Shown here piece after piece: positions 53,690 through 61,407 of a stretch of DNA of 64,000 nt (the first letter of the stretch is position 1; each line of letters opens with the position of its first letter). The stretch spans positions 20,630-84,629 of the forward strand of contig NZ_JACVZC010000011.1 in assembly GCF_016658545.1 (NCBI RefSeq). Reading direction: 5' to 3'. The notes beneath the pieces are model-generated. The model did not search any database. It saw only the letters and a program-made list of their open reading frames with translations, and was not told the origin of the DNA. A program made the position numbers and the translations under genes. The stretch comes from Pseudomonas sp. S37 (GTDB lineage Bacteria; Pseudomonadota; Gammaproteobacteria; Pseudomonadales; Pseudomonadaceae).

Positions 53690-54157
53690 TCACAGTGGGT
53701 TGCGCTTACTCCGAAGCTGCTGCTTCAACACCTTCAGCGGCGGCGCATAGAAGAACCCGAACGACACACTCCCCGTACGCCCCTTCACTGCATGGTGCAG
53801 CTGGTGCGCCCGGTGCAGGCGCTTGAGGTAACGGTTGACCGGCCGTGGCTTGTGCGGCCAGTGGCGGTGGAAGAAACCGTCGTGGGCCAGCACATACAGC
53901 AGGCCGTAGCCCGCCACACCACCGCCCACCCACTGCAATGGCGCGTAGCCACTCTTGCCCAGTGCCACCAGGGCCGTGGCAATCAGCCCCAGGGCCACCA
54001 GGTACAGGTCGTTGGTTTCAAGCATGCCCAGCTGTGGCTCATGGTGCGAGCGGTGCAACCACCAGCCCCAGCCATGCATGATGTACTTGTGAGCCAGCGT
54101 GCCAACGCCTTCCATGGCCACCAGGGTGCCGAACAGCACGGCGAAGTTGAACAGCAT
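53690..54157 (-). CDS. CrtZ-like carotenoid hydroxylase / fatty-acid hydroxylase superfamily
   Basis: 155 residues with the His clusters of the family: HKYIMHG, HRSHH, HDGFFHRHW and HRAHQLHH, which bind a diiron centre, plus about four membrane helices. It resembles beta-carotene 3-hydroxylases (CrtZ). No other carotenoid gene is in the window, so the substrate may differ. Start ATG 54157 is where family homology begins; ATG 54220 is an alternative. All His motifs are intact. Confidence 0.8.
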   Translation of the reverse strand: MLFNFAVLFGTLVAMEGVGTLAHKYIMHGWGWWLHRSHHEPQLGMLETNDLYLVALGLIATALVALGKSGYAPLQWVGGGVAGYGLLYVLAHDGFFHRHWPHKPRPVNRYLKRLHRAHQLHHAVKGRTGSVSFGFFYAPPLKVLKQQLRSKRNPL

Positions 54158-54259
54158 GGAACGGTCCGGGTGATGGCAAAGGGAGGCGCAAGGGTACCGG
54201 CTAGGCAGTTTTTTTTCCATGTGACGTGACCACCTGCAGGCCATTTGCGGATTAAGCCA

Positions 54260-54554
54260 TTGTCATGTTTTTGCCCTTGACCTGCTCTGCCACGCGGCGT
54301 ATGGTCCGCGACGCAATTTTGCCTTCCTCAACAGGAGACCTGCCTTGGACAGTAGCCCCAGTCGCTTGCGACAGGCCCACGTGGCGCGCTAGCCCGGCAG
54401 TGTCCTGCACTGTCTGGCCAGCCTGGCAAGACGGTGGTTTCCCTTAGCCCCGCTTCACCTCCCCTCCTCGTGGTCCTGCGCATTTTTCTGGTTTTTATTA
54501 ACCGCGCCTACAGATGGCGTTCATGCGGGCGTGTGCCCGTGGAAGAGGTTTGCT
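54260..54554 (+). promoter_or_regulatory. Long leader upstream of mgtC with several hairpins
   Basis: The 397-bp gap before mgtC has no convincing gene. It shows GTCG-CTTG-CGAC (54369-54380), CAGTG-TCCTG-CACTG (about 54399-54413) and CGGGC-GTGT-GCCCG (about 54527-54540), the last directly before the GAAGAGG ribosome-binding site. mgtC genes are often controlled by Mg2+-sensing leaders; I cannot match this one to a known riboswitch class. Confidence 0.35.
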
Positions 54555-55268
54555 ATGGATTGGAAAGTATTTCTGCTGCGCGTCAGCATTGCCCTACTGC
54601 TGGGTGCGCTGATCGGCGCCGAACGCCAGTTGCGTCAACGCCTGACCGGGTTGCGCACCAACGCACTGGTCAGCACGGGTGCCTGCCTGTTCGTACTGAT
54701 GACCCAGGCCGTGCCGGGCATGGTGCCTGCCGATGCCTCGCGGGTGGCCGCTTATGTGGTCTCGGGTATCGGCTTTCTGGGTGGTGGCGTGATCATGCGC
54801 GACGGTTTCAATGTACGTGGCTTGAATACGGCGGCCACCTTGTGGTGCACCGCTGCGGTGGGTGTGTTGTGCAGCCTTGGGTTGCTGCTGGAAGCAGCAC
54901 TGGGAAGCCTGGTGGTGCTGTGCGCCAATATCCTGCTGCGTGACATCGCCCAGCGCCTGGACCGTCAGGATGTGGTGCCGGCCAGCGAAGTGGAACAGCA
55001 CTTCGAAGTGCGCATCGTCTGCCGCGCCGAGGACGAGATCCAGGTGCGCAGCCTTATGCTGCACAGCCTGGGTGATCCGCAGCTACGCCTGCAGTCGCTG
55101 CAGAGCGAAGACCTGGACAACCCTGCACGCCTGGAAGTCCGTGCCGAACTGCTGGGTACCGCACAGGCGCCGGCGCAGCTGGAGCGGCTGGTCAGCCGGG
55201 TCAGCCTGGAAAAAGGGGTAAGCTCGGTGCGCTGGCAATTGCAGCCACAGGTATTGGCAACAGACTAG
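54555..55268 (+). CDS. mgtC: MgtC/SapB family membrane protein
   Basis: 237 residues. Four to five N-terminal membrane helices with LLLGALIGAERQLRQRLTGLRTNALVSTGACLFVL and GIGFLGGGVIMRDGFNVRGLNTAATLWCTAAVG, the hallmark MgtC segment. The C-terminal domain (about 150-237) is cytoplasmic and ACT-like. MgtC helps survival in low Mg2+ and inside hosts, and in Salmonella it inhibits F1Fo ATPase. ATG 54555 follows GAAGAGG. The symbol is by family. Confidence 0.85.
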   Translation: MDWKVFLLRVSIALLLGALIGAERQLRQRLTGLRTNALVSTGACLFVLMTQAVPGMVPADASRVAAYVVSGIGFLGGGVIMRDGFNVRGLNTAATLWCTAAVGVLCSLGLLLEAALGSLVVLCANILLRDIAQRLDRQDVVPASEVEQHFEVRIVCRAEDEIQVRSLMLHSLGDPQLRLQSLQSEDLDNPARLEVRAELLGTAQAPAQLERLVSRVSLEKGVSSVRWQLQPQVLATD

Positions 55269-55284
55269 AACGACAGGAGTGTGC

Positions 55285-55794
55285 ATGCTTATTCGTCCGA
55301 CCCTCGAGCGCGACATTCAATGGCTGCCGGACATCGAGCGTTCGGCAGCCCAGGCGTTTGCCAGTTGGCCAGCGCTGGCCTGGCTGGCGCATGGCGATGT
55401 GCTGGACTTCGATGCGCACAGGGCCTTTGTTGCTGCCGGTGGCAGCTGGGTGGCAGAGCACGCGGCTGGGCATAGCGTCGGATTTGCCTGTGCCCGGCTC
55501 GAGGGGCAGGTAATGCACCTGCATGAAATCTCGGTGTGCCAGAAAGCCCAGGGGCAAGGTGTCGGGGGCCGTTTGCTGCAGCGGGTGATCGATGAAGCTC
55601 GCCAGGCTGGTGTCGGCGAACTGACTTTGACCACCTTCGTCGATGTGCCCTGGAATGCGCCGTTTTATGCGCGGTTCGGGTTTGCGGTAATCGATGAGGG
55701 GCTACTTGGCGTGCGCTTGCGGGAAATACTGGCCAATGAACGTGCGCAGGGCCTCGAGGGGCGCTGTGCCATGCATTTATGTTTCAATCGATAG
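55285..55794 (+). CDS. GNAT family N-acetyltransferase
   Basis: 169 residues with the GNAT acetyl-CoA motif QKAQGQGVGGRLLQRVIDEA (Q/RxxGxG/A) preceded by LHEISVC. The N-terminus LIRPTLERDIQWLPDIERSA is typical. Substrate unknown. ATG 55285 with CAGGAG 5 bases upstream. It starts 16 bp after mgtC, probably cotranscribed, and its last 11 bp overlap the convergent cyclase gene. Confidence 0.8.
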   Translation: MLIRPTLERDIQWLPDIERSAAQAFASWPALAWLAHGDVLDFDAHRAFVAAGGSWVAEHAAGHSVGFACARLEGQVMHLHEISVCQKAQGQGVGGRLLQRVIDEARQAGVGELTLTTFVDVPWNAPFYARFGFAVIDEGLLGVRLREILANERAQGLEGRCAMHLCFNR

Positions 55795-57361
55795 TCCTTT
55801 CTGCACCCGCTTTCACACGCCCAGCCACACAATACCCATCCCGCCCCTGCCGTTTGGCCTGGTACAGCGCTGCATCCGCCGCCCCGATCAGGTTTTCCGC
55901 CGTCACCCCGTCCCGCGCCAAGTCACCTACTGCAATCCCGGCACTGAACGAAACTCGCCCCAGCGGGCTGCCGGCATGCTCCAGCACCTGTCGCCTCAAT
56001 ACCTGCTGCAGCTCCTCCACCAGCACCTCCGCCCCATGGCTGTCAGTGTCAGGCAGCAACAAGGTGAACTCCTCGCCGCCATAACGCACGGCCAGGTCTG
56101 CCGGGCGTTTCAACGCCTGTTGCAAGATCTCGGCAAAGCGTCGCAGGCACTGGTCACCCGCCGGGTGCCCGTAAAGGTCGTTGTAAGGCTTGAAGTAATC
56201 CAGGTCGAGCATGACCAACGCCAGCGGGTAGCCCTGGCGCCTGGCCCGCCGAAGCTCCGGCTCGATCACCGCATCCAGCCGCCGACGGTTGCCCAGCCCG
56301 GTCAGGCTGTCGGTCAGGGCCAGCGCTTTCAGGGTCTGGTGCGCCTGGTGCAGTGCCCGTTCGATCACGATACGTTCGCGTAACTGGCGCAGCACTACCC
56401 CGCCGAACGCCGCCAGCCCCACCAGCAACAGCAGCAACACCGCCACCGACTTGATTGCATCGTGCCGCCATGGCGCAACGATCGACTCCCGCGACAGCCC
56501 CGCCTCCACCACCAGTGGGTAGCTGGCCAGCGCCCGGTAGCCATACAAGCGTGGGGTACCATCGATTACCGCCACCGCCTCTGCCACCCCCTCCGGGGCA
56601 TAAGGCAGGTAGTTGCGGAAAATTTCACTGCTGGCCAGGCTGCGGCCTACCACCTGCGCCACGAACGGGCGCCGTACCAGAATGGTGCCGTCACGCTTGG
56701 CCAGTACCAGCGCACCGCGCTCATCGATCTTGAAGTCGCCGTAGTAGCGCACGAACCATTCGACTTTTATGGTGCCCAGCAGTACGCCAGCAAAGCTGCC
56801 ATCGGCGTGTTCCAGGCGCCGTGAAATGGGGATGATCAAGTCACCGGTCGAGCGGCTGCGCACCACTGAACCGATGCGTACACCGCGGTCGCTGTGGTTG
56901 CGGTGGTAGACGAAATAATCACGGTCGGCGTTATTGGCAGCAGGTGGGATAGCCGCCTGGTCGGTGACGATCCAGCTGCCGTCCGGGCCATACACGAACA
57001 AACCGTGCAACTGCGGCATGATGCTTTTCTGCTGTGCCAGCAAGGCGTGCAGGCGTGGCCGATCGATGTGCCCGAAGCCGTCACCTTCGAGGCGCTCGGC
57101 CAAGGCAGCGGTTATGGCGTCAACCTGGCGGATGGCGTCCTCGGCATGTTGCGCCGTGGCCCGCGCCAGGTTGCTGACCATGTTCTCGGCATTGCTGTAG
57201 GCATAACGGTAGTCACGCCAGATACGCCAGCCTTCCACCAGCACAAAGGCCAGCATCACCACCAGCATGAACGCCAGCACCAGGCGGAACAACGCCACGG
57301 CGCGGCCCTCGCCCGTTACGGCGAAAAGCCCGTCGTCGTCCTGTTTCCTGGCTGCGCACAT
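55784..57361 (-). CDS. CACHE-domain diguanylate cyclase
   Basis: 525 residues: membrane helix (about 24-45), periplasmic double-CACHE sensor (about 50-300; DRDYFVYHRNHSDRG, GSWIVTD), second helix (about 305-328), then a GGDEF domain (about 350-510). The active-site loop is GGEEF, preceded five residues earlier by RPAD, an intact inhibitory RxxD site. It makes c-di-GMP in response to a small external ligand. ATG 57361 after AGGGA. No EAL domain. Confidence 0.88.
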   Translation of the reverse strand: MCAARKQDDDGLFAVTGEGRAVALFRLVLAFMLVVMLAFVLVEGWRIWRDYRYAYSNAENMVSNLARATAQHAEDAIRQVDAITAALAERLEGDGFGHIDRPRLHALLAQQKSIMPQLHGLFVYGPDGSWIVTDQAAIPPAANNADRDYFVYHRNHSDRGVRIGSVVRSRSTGDLIIPISRRLEHADGSFAGVLLGTIKVEWFVRYYGDFKIDERGALVLAKRDGTILVRRPFVAQVVGRSLASSEIFRNYLPYAPEGVAEAVAVIDGTPRLYGYRALASYPLVVEAGLSRESIVAPWRHDAIKSVAVLLLLLVGLAAFGGVVLRQLRERIVIERALHQAHQTLKALALTDSLTGLGNRRRLDAVIEPELRRARRQGYPLALVMLDLDYFKPYNDLYGHPAGDQCLRRFAEILQQALKRPADLAVRYGGEEFTLLLPDTDSHGAEVLVEELQQVLRRQVLEHAGSPLGRVSFSAGIAVGDLARDGVTAENLIGAADAALYQAKRQGRDGYCVAGRVKAGAERTID

Positions 57362-57440
57362 TGGAATCCCTGGCCATACCGCGTTCGCCGCCCTTCACTA
57401 TAGTTCAGCGCCGTGCGCGCGAAACCGGCGGCGAAAAAGA

Positions 57441-57503
57441 TTAAACCTTTGCTCTGCCCTTACCCTCAACCGTACGCGACACTGAGGTCGCGCCAAGGTT
57501 TAA
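57441..57503 (+). promoter_or_regulatory. Nested inverted repeats in the DUF4142 leader
   Basis: TTAAACCTT (57441-57449) and AAGGTTTAA (57495-57503) are perfect 9-bp arms enclosing a smaller CGCGAC-ACTGAG-GTCGCG hairpin (57475-57492). The right arm abuts and partly covers the AAGGAG ribosome-binding site (57502-57507), so folding could hide it. Confidence 0.4.
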
Positions 57504-57513
57504 GGAGTGAAGC

Positions 57514-58014
57514 ATGAGCAGTCTCTTCATCAAGAGCGTTGGACTATCGATGGTGCTAGGCCTGGCATCGGTGCACGCACTGGCCGCCAGCTCCGATGAT
57601 TTCGTCGACGCGGCAGTCGAGGCCGGTATCGCCGAAGTGGTCACCGGCAACCTGGCCCAGGAAAAAAGCCAGAATGCCGATATCAAGACCTTCGCCCAGC
57701 AAATGGTCACCGACCACACCCAGGCCAACCAGAAGCTCGGCGACATCGCCCGCAAGCTGGACATTACCGTACCGGATGATGCGGCAATGACCGACAAGGT
57801 CAAGAAGATGATCCTGGAGTGGCGCGATGAGTCCTTTGACAAGTCGTATGTCAACAATCAGGTCGATGCCCACGAGAAAGCTGTGGAACTGTTCAAGAAA
57901 GAGGCTGCATCGTCCGACAAGGCCGAGTTGAAGGCCTTCGCCAGTGAAACCCTGCCCAAACTGGAACAGCACCTGGAGCATGCCAAGGCACTTCAGGCCA
58001 AGTACGGCAAGTGA
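57514..58014 (+). CDS. DUF4142 periplasmic protein
   Basis: 166 residues: signal peptide (GLSMVLGLASVHALA, cleavage near 24) then an all-helical ferritin-like DUF4142 domain (DDFVDAAVEAGIAEVVTGNLAQEKSQNADIKTFAQQMVTDHT), ending KAKYGK. No complete metal site is evident. ATG 57514 follows AAGGAG. Family members are stress-linked in Pseudomonas; function unknown. The next gene begins 8 bp downstream. Confidence 0.82.
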   Translation: MSSLFIKSVGLSMVLGLASVHALAASSDDFVDAAVEAGIAEVVTGNLAQEKSQNADIKTFAQQMVTDHTQANQKLGDIARKLDITVPDDAAMTDKVKKMILEWRDESFDKSYVNNQVDAHEKAVELFKKEAASSDKAELKAFASETLPKLEQHLEHAKALQAKYGK

Positions 58015-58022
58015 GGCCCACG

Positions 58023-58274
58023 ATGAGTAACGATGCATTGAAGACCGAAGTGCTCACCCGTTTGCTGCATGCACACCCACAGGGGCTGGGCAAGGAAGTG
58101 CTGGACAACTATCGCGGTGAGAAAGCGGTGGCCGGAATGCTCAAGACCTTGCAGGAGGCCGGCTTGATCCAGGATGGCAGTGTGGTGGTAAGCAGTGACC
58201 ACCAGATCAGCGTGAGCTACCCGATCAAGCTGTCGGCGGCGGGTGTCGAGGCGGCGCGACAGGCTGAAACCTGA
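58023..58274 (+). CDS. Small cytoplasmic winged-helix-like protein, unknown
   Basis: 83 residues with two predicted helices and a strand pair (GLGKEVLDNYRGEKAVAGMLKTLQEAGLIQDG), resembling a winged-helix fold. It lacks a long DNA-binding tail. ATG 58023 follows GAGGCCC; a GTG at 58011 overlaps the DUF4142 gene. It follows DUF4142 by 8 bp and is probably cotranscribed. Family not identified. Confidence 0.6.
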   Translation: MSNDALKTEVLTRLLHAHPQGLGKEVLDNYRGEKAVAGMLKTLQEAGLIQDGSVVVSSDHQISVSYPIKLSAAGVEAARQAET

Positions 58275-58356
58275 GCGCACACTGTCGTAGGAGATCACCC
58301 AGAACGTCACGGTAAGCTGTCGCGCAGAAGGCAAAGCCCGCAAGCATGTCGCAGAC

Positions 58357-58437
58357 CTTGTGGGAGCCGGTTTACCCGCGAATGCGATGTCAATTTTTAC
58401 CGCCGCATTCGCGGGTGAACCCGCTCCCACAGGGTCG
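58357..58437. repeat. Inverted REP pair
   Basis: CTTGTGGGAGCCGGTTTACCCGCGAATGCG and CGCATTCGCGGGTGAACCCGCTCCCACAGG face each other around a 19-base loop, between two convergent genes. Confidence 0.85.
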
Positions 58438-58451
58438 CTCCACTGATCGCG

Positions 58452-59438
58452 TTAACGTGAAGCGTCAGCCATTTGCACCTTGCACTGCGCCAACGCCTCG
58501 TCACGCTCCTTTAGCTGCTCCTCGAAGCGCTGCAACTGTCGTGCCTGCGCGGCACACAATTCGCGGCGGTCCTCCAGGCTCTGCGCCTGCGCATCGAGCT
58601 GGCGGCGCATTTCCTCACTGGCACCTTGGGCCTGGGCCAGGATCGTGCGCAGGCCCTGGATCTGAGCATCGCGCTGCTCCAGCAACTCGTCCTGCGCACG
58701 GCACTCGCTGGCGGCCTGGCGGTGCTCACCCAGCAAACGCTCGTTATCGCGGTGCAGGCGGGTCAGCTCGTCCTGCTTGACGATCATGCCCTGCTGCAAC
58801 TGGCGTAACTCCACCTGCATCTGCTGCAACTGCGCTTCGTGGCGGCGCTGTTCCTGCTCACGCTGTTCGCGGCTGGCGTTGCGGTAGTGCTCCAGCGCAT
58901 CGCGGGCATGACGGTGCTTGTCTTCCAGCGACTTGACTTGCTCTTCCTTGTCGGCAAGGCGCACCTGCAGCTCGCCCAACGACTGGTTGAGGCTGGCACT
59001 GCGCAGTTGTTCGGCCTGCAATGTGCTTTGCGTAGACAGCAGTTTTTCAGTCTCGGCGGCCAAGGCACCTGCATCGATCTGGTGCTGCTGGTGCGCTGCA
59101 GCCAACGCCTGCCGGGCAATGTCCAGCTGCGCCTCAAGCTGTTCGCGCTGTTGAGTGAAGGTGCTTTCGGCCTGCTCGATCGTAAGGTCCGCCTCGTCCT
59201 GCAGTTGGGTGGCCAGTTGCCCGACCAGGCGGCTCAGTACATCGCTCAGGGCCGCGCCGCCTTCGGATGCCACCGGCTGTTGGCCGTTCAGCTCCTTCAG
59301 GTAGCGGTGAATCGTGGTCTTGGAGCCGGTATTGCCCAGCTCGATACGTATGGCATCGATGCTGGGGTTCTCGCCCCGGGCAATCAGCGCCTGACGCGCC
59401 TGCTGCACTACCACCTTGTTGATACCGCCCCGGGCCAT
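58452..59438 (-). CDS. KfrA-like coiled-coil DNA-binding protein
   Basis: 328 residues: an N-terminal KfrA_N DNA-binding domain (about 1-60; GINKVVVQQARQALIARGENPSIDAIRIELGNTGSKTTIHRYLKEL) and a long coiled coil (about 75-325) rich in Glu, Gln and Arg. KfrA proteins of plasmids bind their own promoters and aid stability; this one is chromosomal. ATG 59438 has AGGAG upstream; further in-frame codons to 59522 cover the operator. Two palindromes lie 25-47 bp upstream. Confidence 0.8.
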   Translation of the reverse strand: MARGGINKVVVQQARQALIARGENPSIDAIRIELGNTGSKTTIHRYLKELNGQQPVASEGGAALSDVLSRLVGQLATQLQDEADLTIEQAESTFTQQREQLEAQLDIARQALAAAHQQHQIDAGALAAETEKLLSTQSTLQAEQLRSASLNQSLGELQVRLADKEEQVKSLEDKHRHARDALEHYRNASREQREQEQRRHEAQLQQMQVELRQLQQGMIVKQDELTRLHRDNERLLGEHRQAASECRAQDELLEQRDAQIQGLRTILAQAQGASEEMRRQLDAQAQSLEDRRELCAAQARQLQRFEEQLKERDEALAQCKVQMADASR

Positions 59439-59462
59439 GCTTGCTCCTACGATTTTGTACTG

Positions 59463-59485
59463 TGTTATGTAACATGTAATTACAT
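59463..59485 (-). promoter_or_regulatory. Paired palindromes upstream of the KfrA-like gene
   Basis: TGTTATGTAACA (59463-59474, 5-bp arms with a TG centre) and ATGTAATTACAT (59474-59485, perfect 12 bp) abut, sharing one base. KfrA proteins autorepress through such repeats, so these are likely operators. Confidence 0.55.
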
Positions 59486-59677
59486 ACCAATTATGGCGAA
59501 ACAACAGCACACCTGCAAACACTTCCTAAGGTGGAATAATCACGGCTTATCGCATGTGAAAGGCAAAATGCAGCTGTTTTCGCGTCTGGTAGCCGTACTG
59601 GCGCCTCGCGTGCACCGGCTTGTGTCGGGTGCACTTTGCCGCCACCATGGGCGTCCGGCACTCAAGCACATGAAGAA

Positions 59678-60283
59678 ATGACCCTGGAAAACTACAAGGC
59701 AATTGCCGACAGCATCGCCCTGCTGCTGTACCCGCACGCTGAAGTCATCGTTCACGAACTGGGCAGCCAGACCGTCGTGCACATCGCCAACAACTTCTCG
59801 CAACGTAAACTGGGCGATGATTCGGCTATCGATCACGAGTTGGGCGATCTGCTTGAAGGCGCCAACCTGGGCCCGTACGAGAAGCTCAACTGGAACGGCC
59901 AGAAGGTCCGCTCCATCAGCACCGTACTGCGCAATGCCCAAGGCGACGCCGAGTACCTGATGTGCATCAACCTGAACGTGTCGGTGTTGGAACAAGCCCG
60001 TGTGGCGCTGGATGCGTTCTTCCAGATGAGCCGGTTGGTGCCGCAACCTGACGCGTTGTTCCGCAATGACTGGCAGGAACGTATCAACACCTTCCTGCAT
60101 GCCTGGCTGCAGGCGCGCAACCTGTCACTGCAGACGCTGCAGATGAAGGACAAGCGCAACCTGGTGCAGGCGCTGCATGCCGAGGGCGCGTTCGAAGGGC
60201 GCAGTGGCGCCGACTATGTCGCCAATGTGCTGAACATGGGCCGAGCCACTGTCTACAAGTACCTGAAAGCACTCAAAGCCTGA
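59678..60283 (+). CDS. YheO-like PAS/HTH transcriptional regulator
   Basis: 201 residues: YheO-type PAS domain (about 1-115; YPHAEVIVHELGSQTVVHIANNFS) and a C-terminal helix-turn-helix (about 150-201; FEGRSGADYVANVLNMGRATVYKYLKALKA). The DguR/DauR/DhuR group of Pseudomonas amino-acid regulators has this form and activates adjacent catabolic genes. It precedes the PLP dehydratase operon. ATG 59678 is where the domain begins; the ribosome-binding site is weak (GAAG). Confidence 0.75.
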   Translation: MTLENYKAIADSIALLLYPHAEVIVHELGSQTVVHIANNFSQRKLGDDSAIDHELGDLLEGANLGPYEKLNWNGQKVRSISTVLRNAQGDAEYLMCINLNVSVLEQARVALDAFFQMSRLVPQPDALFRNDWQERINTFLHAWLQARNLSLQTLQMKDKRNLVQALHAEGAFEGRSGADYVANVLNMGRATVYKYLKALKA

Positions 60284-60297
60284 CACCCTCCCCGTCA

Positions 60298-60375
60298 CGC
60301 TGGCCACTCAGCCGGGTGTTGCCAGCGGTTGTGTGCGCCTGCTTGTCATTAATAGATAAATATTCTACGGTAGAC
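60298..60375 (+). promoter_or_regulatory. Control region of the dehydratase-cyclodeaminase operon
   Basis: CGCTGGC / GCCAGCG (60298-60327) form a stem after the regulator, which may end its transcript. TTGTCA (60343-60348) is a possible -35. TCTACGGTAGA (60364-60374) is a short palindrome and likely binding site, 31 bp upstream of the dehydratase start. Confidence 0.4.
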
Positions 60376-60405
60376 AAATAATCCATAACCATCCAGGAGC
60401 GCAGC

Positions 60406-61407
60406 ATGTCAGCCACCCCAGTTTCCCCGACCATTGTCGATGCCGCTTACCTCGATGCGTTGTTCGAAGCCATCAAGCAAGCCCATGGCGCATTGCGCCC
60501 CGCCGTCAGCGTTACACCGCTCACTCGCAGCGCGCGGTTGTCGGCGCAGACCGGTTGTGAAGTGCTGCTCAAATGCGAGCACCTGCAACACACCGGCTCA
60601 TTCAAGTTTCGCGGAGCCAGCAACAAGATCCGCCTGTTGCCGATCGGGCAGCGCAGCAAAGGGGTAATCGCTGCGTCCTCGGGCAACCACGGGCAAGCCC
60701 TCGCGCTGGCTGGCAAAGCGGCTGGCGTGCCGGTGACGGTGTACACCGCAGCTTCGGCCTCGCCCTACAAACTGGAAGCGATGCGCACACTGGGCGCCGA
60801 AGTGCTCTGCCTGCCCACCGACCCACTGAGTGCAGAGTTGGAGGCCGCCAGGCAAGCCAAGGTACAGGGCGTACCGTTCGTGTCGCCGTACAACGACCCA
60901 CAAGTCATCGCTGGCCAGGGCACCATCGGCATGGAGTTGTTCGAGCAGGCCTCCGACCTGGACGCGGTGTTTGTCGCCGTGGGCGGCGGCGGGCTGATTT
61001 CCGGCATCGGCGCTGCCTTGCGCGTGCTCAAGCCAGGTACCGAGATCATCGGCTGCTGGCCGGAAAATGACCCGGCACTCGAGCAGTCGCTGAAGGCGGG
61101 TGAAATCATCGAGGTGGATGCCCGCGAAACGCTGTCGGACGGCACGGCGGGCGGTATCGAGCCGGGTTCTATCAGTTTCCCGCTGTGCCAGGCGCTGGTG
61201 ACCGATACGGTGTTGGTCAGCGAAGACGAAATTCGTGCAGCCATGCGCGATATCGCCAGCAGCGAGCGCTGGATCATCGAAGGCGCGGCAGCGGTTGCGG
61301 TCGCCGGCATGCAAAAACTGGCCGCCCGCTACCAGGGCAAACGCGTGGCGGTAATCCTGTGTGGTCGCAATATCGTGCTGGAGAAATTCCTCGAGGCGGT
61401 CAAATGA
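60406..61407 (+). CDS. PLP-dependent threonine/serine dehydratase-like enzyme
   Basis: 333 residues of fold-type II PLP enzymes: cofactor Lys in GSFKFRGA, ASSGNHGQALALA for cofactor O3' contact, and the phosphate loop VGGGGLISGIGAAL. Family members deaminate Ser/Thr or hydroxyaspartate, or racemise Ser. ATG 60406 follows AGGAGCGC. Its stop overlaps the next start (ATGA); the pair dehydratase + ornithine-cyclodeaminase-like resembles EutB/EutC of ectoine use, but other ectoine genes are absent here. Confidence 0.8.
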   Translation: MSATPVSPTIVDAAYLDALFEAIKQAHGALRPAVSVTPLTRSARLSAQTGCEVLLKCEHLQHTGSFKFRGASNKIRLLPIGQRSKGVIAASSGNHGQALALAGKAAGVPVTVYTAASASPYKLEAMRTLGAEVLCLPTDPLSAELEAARQAKVQGVPFVSPYNDPQVIAGQGTIGMELFEQASDLDAVFVAVGGGGLISGIGAALRVLKPGTEIIGCWPENDPALEQSLKAGEIIEVDARETLSDGTAGGIEPGSISFPLCQALVTDTVLVSEDEIRAAMRDIASSERWIIEGAAAVAVAGMQKLAARYQGKRVAVILCGRNIVLEKFLEAVK

